The notes beneath the pieces are model-generated. The model saw only the letters and a list, made by a program, of their open reading frames with translations. It was not told where the DNA came from and did no database searches. This document shows positions 56,167 through 64,000 of a stretch of 64,000 nt of DNA, piece by piece; the first letter of the stretch is position 1; the number at the start of each line of letters is the position of its first letter. This stretch comes from Diphasiastrum complanatum (Eukaryota > Streptophyta > Lycopodiopsida > Lycopodiales > Lycopodiaceae), in assembly GCA_029204225.1 (NCBI GenBank), contig CM055097.1, positions 54,738,320-54,802,319 of the forward strand. The letters are read 5' to 3'. A program made the position numbers and the translations under genes.

Positions 56167-56759
56167 AATCATAGTTAAGCATAGTAGTAGCTCGTGGACC
56201 TACTAGTATCATTGTACTCCTCATTTTGAATCTAATTGATTTGGTGATTTCATGGATTTTGTGAGTTATTGGATTTCTAGCTTTCTCTCTCTACCCAAGA
56301 GCTCATGATGCATTTTCTCTCTCTACCCGAGGAGAGCAACTTGTTTTTACTTAGATTATTTTAAATACTTCCCACACGTGTGAGTGAGAGTTGGAAGTGA
56401 TTGAATGCATGTAGTAGTGTGTTTTTTCCATAGGATCTAAGATTGATTTTGAATCTCAATCTAGTCTTGATCTTGGTGCATCTACACACCTTAGGAGATC
56501 ACAAGTACATGTAGTGGACAGTCCACACGTGTGAAATTCAACATAGTGTGGGACACATTTATACCAGATAATGATCAGAATCATGAACTGGCCAAAGATC
56601 CATGTGGAGTACGGTTGGGGCATGGATGTAGATTCCAAAAGGGAACTCATCCAATTTTCAAAACAATATTTCAAGTGCCCAGATCCCACAGTTTGCGCGG
56701 TCATAGAATTCATCCACGACTTGGAATTTTTTATGCAGGTTTCCAACAAATGGGACGAT
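56167..56759. other. No recognisable gene; possible LTR debris
   Basis: It contains two CACACGTGTG words (56374, 56523), typical of LTRs here, and a twice-repeated TTTCTCTCTCTACCC phrase (56280-56325). A short plus frame (56571-56768) has no domain I know. Confidence 0.3.
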
Positions 56760-57850
56760 TTTGTCTAATTTGACTAAGTTATAGTTCTTTCTCTTAGTAA
56801 GCCCATTGCAATGAGGCGAATAAGGTATTTTTTTGATGCCTTGGGTGAGGATATTCTTTGAATTTGGATGAGATATACTTATCACTATTTTCTGACCTTA
56901 GGGCTTTGATTTGTTTACTAGTTTCTTTCTCTGCTTGCTTCTTGAATGCCTTGAAAAATTTGAATGCCTCTTATTTATGTCTGATGAATACACAATTGTT
57001 CTTCTAGAATATTCATCAATAAAGATAATGAAAAATTTGACATTTTTCAATGACTAAGTTTGCATTGGGCCACATATTTCTATTTCTACAATGTTTAACA
57101 AATCTTTAGCTACATACAAATGACTTGATCTAAATGGGTTCCTAGCCTGCTTTCTGATAATGTGATCCTAGTAGATAGGGAGTTTGGCTTTCCTATCTGG
57201 ATAGTTGAGATCAAGTATGATAGACTATTTAGAAATGTTCAATGTAGATGACCAAGTCTATAATGCCAAAGTAATCCTTTATTGATGTGAATAGAAGTAT
57301 TTAGAGCTTGATTGATAGTAGAATAATAGTGACTCAGCCATACAAGTATTCATGCCTCTTTTTGAGTACAAAGATCTTCTTCATTTTATCGATAACTTTG
57401 CATTGATTGAATTAGAATTCTACTTTATGTCCTAGATCTATAAGTATGCTAACAAATTTAGTACATAAAATAGATATTAGCTTAAACTGATCATTCAAGA
57501 AGCTTAATCTTACAATGCCTTCACCTTCAATAGCATGTTTGCTATTATCACCAAGGTGAACATACTTTCTGATACTATAAGGCATATAAGACTGGAAGCA
57601 GCTGATATGGTTGGTCATGTGTTGAGTGGCTCCGAGATCAAGAAATCAGAACCTATTGTTGGATGCTTTCTAATGGTTGATCATGAATGCATCTTCATCC
57701 ACTTCTTGATTAGGGGCATGAGATATTTTTGCAACTGCATTTACTTGATGATTTAATTGGCTTGTTGTTGTTCTTGGCTTTCAGTATCCTACAATTTTGA
57801 ATCTCTTAGTTTGTGCACTTGCAATACTTGCAAACATATTCTTCTTTATC
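56760..57850 (-). pseudogene. Copia protease-integrase remnant (element E), minus strand
   Basis: Read on the minus strand from 57850: a worn zinc knuckle (CKYCKCTN, a stop where His is expected, then EIQNC), then protease FLDLGATQHMTNHISCFQSY with Leu in place of the Ser/Thr of the D-S/T-G active site, then IRKYVHLGDNSKHAIEGEGI. Past several frame breaks integrase pieces follow: ARNPFRSSHLYVAKDLLNIV, FIIFIDEYSRRTIVYSS and SPHCNGLTKRKN. RT is not found beyond 56760. Confidence 0.8.
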
Positions 57851-58333
57851 TGTTGATTTGATGACTGCTCTTGATTATGTGTCAATTTCTGATTCAACTT
57901 GGGTATGCTTATTTGAGCTTCTACTTATATAAAGCAAGTGTGAGTCTATATTCAAAAAACTGAAAGTTCCATTCCTTCAATTCTCATCCTACATCAACAT
58001 ATTAATAGAGTTAAATTTGATCATATTGTAATGATCATCACGACACAAAGTCACAATAATCACAATTTATTTTTGATGTTTCCTCTTTGATTTGCATCAA
58101 AAATCTCATCAAGATAATGTATAATATTATTATAGGAATGTCCTAAAAAATGGAAATAAAATGTAGTTACAGAGATTCACACACATGTGAAAAGTACATC
58201 TGCAGCTCACTAACAAATATAGATCTCAAATCTTGAAGCAATCTCTGAGGCTCGCCCACTCAAAACTAATTCTTTAGCATCAAACTTGCTAATTATGGAT
58301 TGATTTTTTATCATAAATTATTATTTTCTACTT
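57851..58333 (-). other. Decayed gag/leader region of Copia E
   Basis: It lies between the pol remnant and the primer site on the same strand. No Gag wording is readable. Confidence 0.35.
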
Positions 58334-58346
58334 GGCTCTAATATCA
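58334..58346 (-). other. Degenerate primer binding site (Copia E)
   Basis: Minus strand TGATATTAGAGCC compared with TGGTATCAGAGCC (two mismatches), in the right place and orientation upstream of the pol remnant. Confidence 0.65.
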
Positions 58347-58990
58347 TGTTGAAGTACAACAAATTGGACTATAAATGAACCTGTAATTGATTCTTAAGAG
58401 TGATTGATTGATTGATTAGTCCCAACTATTGCCAAACTAGCACTCAAAAATTGTTCTAAATTGGCAATTCAGATCTAAACAATCAAGAGTGATCAAATTA
58501 AGATCAACATGAGCAAGCCCGACCTCACACATGTGAAATACGGTATGTAGATTGCATACACATCACAAAATCATCACACAAATGGAGTAGATAGTCGAGA
58601 TTTTAGGAATCATAACCAAATTGGCTAGCTAACTCCTATCATTGGGATCTAATCTACCTACATTTGATCCACACACATGGGAAAATGCTCAATGTGTACA
58701 AAAAACTGTATACAAATCAAGCCATAAGTTGTCAATTTTCATAGAAACTAAGTGGCATTCCACTTTTGGAAGGCTTGGAGTCAAGACTATCTCATTATTT
58801 TTTGTTCTTTTCAGTTTGAAAGTAGAATAGTTGATGTATGCTTGATCTATCTCTATTGGAGAGTGGTAATAAATGAGTTGTTCCTATTTTACAGCTTGTT
58901 TATAGAGATCAAGATCAAATCTCTTCATGTGTTGATTAGCTTTTGATTCTATTTATTTATGTTGTTTAGATCTTGATCAAACTAGAAATT
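58347..58990 (-). repeat. Probable Copia E 5' LTR, right border uncertain
   Basis: On the minus strand it would end CTTCAACA next to the primer site. It carries a CTCACACATGTGAAATACGG motif near 58528 like those of other local LTRs. No second copy is present to fix the other end. Confidence 0.45.
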
Positions 58991-60463
58991 CTTTGTAGAA
59001 TTGTCTATAAATTTGACATTGTCTTTGTGTATCATCTATTGTGCCTAGATCTACATTTAGAATTATTTAAGATCCTAGATTTTTACAAAATCTATATTTT
59101 TAGTATATCCATTTTATCAAGAAAATATCAAACTCAACTTCAATTATAAGTCCACATCAACTTCAATTATAACTCCACATTTTTTCTGATATAATATTTT
59201 TGGAATGATGTGGCATAGATATTGAGCACATTTTTTGAGGAAAAAAACTAAAATTATAATATGATTTTTTTTTTCAAAATTTTCATATAGATTAAAATAA
59301 ATTATTATGTTTTTTAACATGTTCAATACATTTCAAAAACCTTTGACAAGTTTTAACCATGTATATTGTAAAAACTTAGGTAGTCTATCATAGAGGAGAA
59401 ATATAATGCTTGTTAAAAAATAATACAACTGCAAATACATTAATATTTTTTAGTTATAATAATGATCTCAACTACCAATTTACAAACCTTGATGTATATC
59501 ATTTTAAAATGTTATAAATTCAATGATTGTTTTTTTGTCTTTTATGAAAGATTCTATCATATGCATTAACATTCTAAGTTTGATATTTTTTCATATAACA
59601 TCTTTAACATTTCACAATGTGATATAATCCAGAATATTTGAGTGTCATGTATAAAAGATTTACCTAGATTATATCGAATGTTAGCTTTCAATCTTCATAT
59701 AATATCTCAATCATATTTTATTTTTTGAGTAGTGAAGATCATCTAAATAATCAACTTTGAGACTTTATAATTAAATTTCATAAAAAGATGTGCTAGGTCT
59801 TATAAGTAAAAAATATCATCATTGAAGACATTCATAAAATATTCACTTTGCGTTACTTTTTGAAATATGTGAGAAAATATTCAAGTTAGAGCATCTACAT
59901 TGTCATCGTGATTCAAAACTAAGCAATGATAAGACATTGTATAAAATATTTATTATCATTTTGTATCAAATGCACTTGATTGAGATAATAACTAGACCAA
60001 CGGTTCTATCAATTAATTCTTAGATACTATAAATAAATATTTGGCTTGAATTTAGAGTTTTAATATTGTAATGCAAGTTGGTGGTGAATAGAATCTACAT
60101 AATGGAAGATACACCTTTGTGCTTGATTTCATTTTCATCATCTTTATGTTACAAATTTTTGAGAACTTATAAATTAGCTTTGTAGATAACACATCATCCA
60201 TAATAGGAAAAAATTCATCAATGATATATATATATACATTTTTGTTATAGTACTAGATGAATATGTAGACTAGATTCTGTAGGAAGACAACAAAGCATAA
60301 ACATATTATTTTATTATTCGTGGCACCAATAGTATCATATTTGTATAATATAAAAATTGCTCACAACTTATAATATATATCACAAGAAAAAATCACTTAA
60401 GTCTATTCTAGCATTGGAACAACATTTTTACCATATAGGTGAAATTTAACTTGTTGGGGGTAT
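58991..60463. other. AT-rich stretch without recognisable features
   Basis: Very AT-rich with many stops and a short TA run near 60220. I see no gene, RNA or ordered repeat. Confidence 0.4.
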
Positions 60464-61041
60464 TGTGAAAGTACTGTACTTTAGGACCATAAATGGATCT
60501 ACAAAAGATCCACAAGAGTGATTGGATGCTTGCTTGACAATCTACCAAAAAACTAGTCATCAAAAAGTTGATTTAGATTGGCAATTTGACAAACAACAAG
60601 CATTAACAATCAAAAGCATTGATCAACATTGAAATCCGAGGCCACACGTGTGTACTACAGGCTAAAGTATGGCCTTCAAGCTGAGAAACAAGTAGAAATT
60701 GATTTGGTTGCATTTGGATCACAAAAACTTAATGTACATAGTGGAGTAGTTTGAGATTGCCAATGAGCTCCAAAAATATTGTAATAAGGAAGTTAACTTA
60801 GTCTTTTTGCCCTTGAATGAAACCCTAGTCTATTTCCTAGAGTCATGCTTGGTAGATAGCTAGTTGGTCGATTTTTACCTTAAATCTAGGATTTAGGTCC
60901 TATAAACTAGGAATCACTACCAAAATGACATGACCAACCCTATGGACTTGACCTAACCTACATTAGGAGTGGATTGCCATGTAGCATATTGGCCTCACAT
61001 GTGTGGAATCCACTTATGTACAAAGTTTACATTATACTACA
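60464..61041 (-). repeat. Lone Copia LTR of the F family, minus strand
   Basis: Its reverse complement follows 12064-12704 block for block (TAAAGTACAGTACTTTCACA end, CTTGTTGTTTGTCAAATTGC, TTTTTGTGATCCAAATG). Neither a primer site nor a coding region is attached, and no clear target duplication is seen, so it is a worn solo LTR or a truncated end. Confidence 0.8.
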
Positions 61042-61424
61042 CAGTTTTTTATCAAGCTAGATTTGCCAATGTTTGGCAATTCTTTAGAGGTATTCCCATG
61101 TAAATAAATAAATTAGCCGAAAAAATGTAAATAAGTTGTGAGGTCATGGCATCCCGAGATTACGAACTCTCTCAAAGCTATTGGACCAGTCTCAGGAGCC
61201 GACCAGCCACATGTCCCCGTAGCCCCTTCCCAGGTCCACTCCATGTTCGTGATTCCTTGCAATTTCAAAGCTGCAGAATCAGAGCAACATATGCATTGTT
61301 ATATGGTTATCCTATATACACATATATGTGTGTGTATGGGTGTGTATATTGTGTACGTAGTAGTACAGTGCTGTTGAAACAATTTGCATGTATGTAAACG
61401 CAATGTTTTCAAATCGGAATTTTC
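61042..61424. other. Unassigned DNA with a short TG/TA microsatellite
   Basis: A TATATGTGTGTGTATGGGTG tract lies near 61322-61350. Short open frames at 61138-61397 show no domain. Confidence 0.4.
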
Positions 61425-62440
61425 AATTAGTTCTTTGGTAGTTGTAGTGAGTGCTTTGTACTCGGCCTCACATGAAGAGAGAGATATAGTATCTTGATTT
61501 TTGGAAAGCCAAGATATTAGATTGCCTCCAAGAAAGATAGTGTATGCACTAATAGACTTTCGATCCATCTTGTCACTTGCAAAGTCCGAATCCGAGTAGC
61601 CAATAATGGATAGATCTTCACTTTTATAGAGTGGACCATAATCACAAGATGAAGATACATATCTTAAAATCCTCTTGGCCATCTTCCAATGATGGATCTT
61701 AGGATCTTGCATAAATTGACTCAATTTGTGCACACAAAAACTTAGATCGGGCCTAGTAATGGTAAGCCAAATCAAGGAGCCTACAAGACTCCTAAAAAGT
61801 GTGATGTCCTCAAAGGATCTTTCATCACCTTTATCAGGATCTTTTACAATTTGCTCCATTGGAGTATCTATGCTCTTAGAATTCTCCATATGGAATTTTT
61901 TCAACATAGAGTGAGCATATCTAGATTGGCATATAAAGACATGATTTTCATAAAAAACAATTTCTAGGCCTAGGATGTAATGCATCTCTCCTAGATCTTG
62001 CATTTTAAACTCACATCCAAGTGCTAGCGTGGTTTCATCAACTAGCTTGATACAACTTCCACAAAGAATAATGTCATCAACATAAATTATAAGAATGACA
62101 ATATTGCTATCAACAAACTTTAGATACATGGAAGGATCATAGTCACTAAGAGTAAATCCTAGTGAGATAAGAAAAGAATTAAGTCTTGAATACCATGATC
62201 TTGGTGCTTACTTGAGTCCATAAAGACTTTTGAAGAGCAAGCACACTTTGGACTCATCCTTGATGAATCCTTGAGGTTGTTCCATATAGATCTCCTCCTC
62301 AAGATAACCATCTAGAAAAGCATTGGATACATCTAATTGAAACACCTTTCACTTGAAAAAACAAGCAAGAGAAATAAGAATTCTTATTGTCAGCATCTTT
62401 GCAACGGGTGCAAAGGTCTCCTCATAGTCAAGACCATGGA
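61425..62440 (-). pseudogene. Copia M RT-RNase H, truncated
   Basis: RT wording FKSLYGLK, an in-frame stop, then APRSWYSRLNSF near 62195; catalytic YVDD near 62075; DLGEMHYILGLEI; RNase H SDSDFASDKMDRKS and SSCEAEYKALTTTTKE, after which unrelated sequence follows at about 61425. Relatives continue for about 80 more residues, so the end is lost. Confidence 0.92.
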
Positions 62441-63120
62441 TTTGAGCAAATACTTTGGCACATAATCTTGCTTATGCTTGTTGATGGTGCCATCATGATT
62501 GAACTTGATCCGAAATACCCACTTGCAACCAATCACATGCTTGTTGGATGGAGGATCCACAAGCTCCCAAGTATTGTTGGTGATCAATGCATCATACTCT
62601 TGCTTCATGGCATCATACCACTCCTTGGTATTGAGTGCCTCTTGTACATTCTTTGGCTCTTCATGAGAGACATAAAAAACATAATTAGTGGAATCAAGAT
62701 CCACTTGTTTTCCTTTGTCAACATATGAGAGCCTCTTAGGCTCGGATCTATTCTCATGGATCTTCTTGGTGAGAAAATCCGAGGAGAGTCTTCTTCAAAT
62801 CTCAACCCCATCACATCATGATTGTCTTCAAAATCAATAATTGATGATGCATCCATAGATTTCTTGATCTCGGCCTCTTTAAAAGATGAGTGTTGATCTT
62901 CATGAAAGACAACATCTCTACTTTCAATAATTTGAGAAGTAGAGAGTATAAAGACTTTATAGGCCTTCTTGGTGGATGAGTATCCAACCATGATCCCTTT
63001 GCATGCACTAGGATCTTCCTTCTTCCTTGTTTCCAAGGGAATATGGACAAAGCATAAGCATCCAAAAACTCTAAGGTGATCAACCTTAGGCTTCTTCAAA
63101 AATAAATCAAGCAATTGGCC
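62441..63120 (-). pseudogene. Copia M integrase C-end and linker, joined directly to protease
   Basis: On the minus strand LDLFLKKPKVDHLRVFGC follows VPKLTKNLISVGQ without the roughly 200 residues of zinc domain and DDE core that C-type relatives have between them. The linker continues HIPLETRKKEDPSACKGIMV and SRDVVFHED. A frame break near 62760 precedes VSHEEPKNVQEALNTKEWYD, and another near 62450 breaks the RT start (FRIKFNHDGTINKHK). Confidence 0.88.
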
Positions 63121-64000
63121 AACACTAATAAGATTCTTGGTAAGCTTAGGTACATAAAGAACTTAAGAGGGAGAAAGAACTTTAGAGGATGCAAGCTTCA
63201 AGGGAATGTTCCCTATGCCTTCAATAGGACATTCAAAATCATTTGCAATGTATATTGATTTCTTGACTCCATCATAAGGTGTAATAGAAGAGAAAGAGTC
63301 CTTGGAGCTACACATATGTGAAGAGGCTCCACTATCAATATACCATAGGTCGTCCTTCTTGAAAGGAGTAGATGAGAAACTAGAGACCATAAGAGATCCC
63401 TCTCCATCTCTTGCAATAGTGTCTTCCTTCTCATTGGTAATGTTGGCTTGCTTGAGTTGATTCTTCTTCTTGAAGCAATTGCTGGCATAATGACCTTTCT
63501 TGCCACAATAAAAGCACTTGATCTTCTTCTTCTTGAGCTTGGATGATGAAGCATTAGAGGAATCATCTTCCTCCTCATCTTTGTCTTTGGATTTGACTTT
63601 GTCCTTGCTTGAGGATTGTTGATGGATGTTGGTTCTTGCTCCTCGCTTTGTGCTTATCCTTGGCAAAGAGAGCTTTGCCATCATTATGAGTGAGAGAAAG
63701 CTTGTCCATCCTCAAGAGCTTGTACTCTTGTCTTGATTCTTCCGAAATTAGCACACTTTGGAGAGCCTCCAAACTTGGTAGCTCCTCCTTAATGGCATAG
63801 GATTGGACAAGGTTATCAAATTCACTTCTCAAGCCATTGAGAATGACTTGAACTAGCTCATTTTAATTGATGGAATCACCAATGCAAGCAAGCTCTCTAT
63901 GAATATCTTTTACTCTCAAAACATACTAATGCACTCTCATCACTCTTTTGGCTACTTTGAAAGATTTGATTCCTAAGAGTGAGAAGCCTAGAGGTATTCT
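63121..64000 (-). pseudogene. Copia M gag, zinc knuckle and protease
   Basis: Gag reads LRSEFDNLVQSYAIKEELPS near 63825-63765. A frame break near 63640 precedes KDKDEEEDDSSNASSS and the knuckle CFYCGKKGHYASNC. Protease follows as LWYIDSGASSHM with its catalytic Asp intact, then YIANDFECPIEGIGNIPLKL. A stop at about 63165 interrupts the end of the protease. The Gag N-terminus and LTR lie outside the window. Confidence 0.9.

Larger units (their letters stand above)
61425..64000 (-). mobile_element. Copia element M, truncated, runs past the right edge
   Basis: Same family as element C, minus strand. It is cut inside RNase H at about 61425 and continues beyond base 64000 in its Gag. The central part of integrase is missing, as in J. 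Several stops and frame breaks make it inactive. Confidence 0.9.

Noticed and set aside
1-64000. tRNA or rRNA genes
   Set aside because: The only tRNA-like strings are the retrotransposon primer sites; no cloverleaf with A and B boxes was recognised by eye, though a covariance search was not possible.

Overview
This window is nuclear DNA of a land plant: transposon-rich, moderately AT-rich, with one clear host gene. That gene is a Growth-Regulating Factor (GRF), a family restricted to the plant lineage, and it has ordinary GT-AG introns. Everything else recognisable is LTR-retrotransposon sequence or debris, apart from one pair of unfamiliar coding regions. One gene in 64 kb, nested insertions, and a GRF whose normal miR396-pairing site is not recognisable fit a large-genome plant, possibly a non-seed plant. 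I cannot name the species.

Layout. 1-2.9 kb: Copia gag relics. 2.9-12 kb: a Ty3/gypsy element (LTR, tRNA-Asp-type primer site, repeat-rich leader, broken gag) split by a young Copia element J (3832-9048) that has a perfect 5-bp target duplication and an intact 1008-codon ORF but no integrase. 12-14.6 kb: a Copia LTR plus gag, and a second gag relic. 14.6-23 kb: a low-transposon island holding the GRF gene (four coding exons, 723 codons, 19427-22028). 24.1-29.1 kb: two convergent, decayed, apparently intron-bearing coding regions of no family I recognise. 29.1-35.8 kb: gypsy pieces in both orientations with a minisatellite, a purine-rich block and (GA)n inside an LTR. 35.8-42.2 kb: a complete, probably young Copia element A with an intact 1317-codon Gag-Pol. 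42.6-44.3 kb: 3' end of another Copia with a chimeric ORF. 44.3-49.2 kb: Copia B, almost identical to A but inverted, fused at 49199/49200 to the 3' half of a different Copia (C). 51.5-51.7 kb: a small tandem repeat made from Copia gag start sequence. 51.75-55.1 kb: defective Copia D. 55.1-59 kb: minus-strand Copia debris. 59-61.4 kb: AT-rich DNA and a lone LTR. 61.4-64 kb: Copia M, running off the right edge.

How the parts relate. The GRF protein would act in the nucleus as a transcription factor with GIF co-activators. Copia A encodes everything needed for its own movement and could supply integrase in trans to J. Three Copia elements here from different families (J, D, M) have each lost the integrase-coding segment while keeping gag and reverse transcriptase on either side. 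A and B form a nearly 5-kb inverted repeat around a 2.1-kb spacer, a natural source of double-stranded RNA if read through. Coordinates of LTR ends with target duplications are firm; ends of truncated relics are approximate. All calls come from reading the sequence; no database search was possible.
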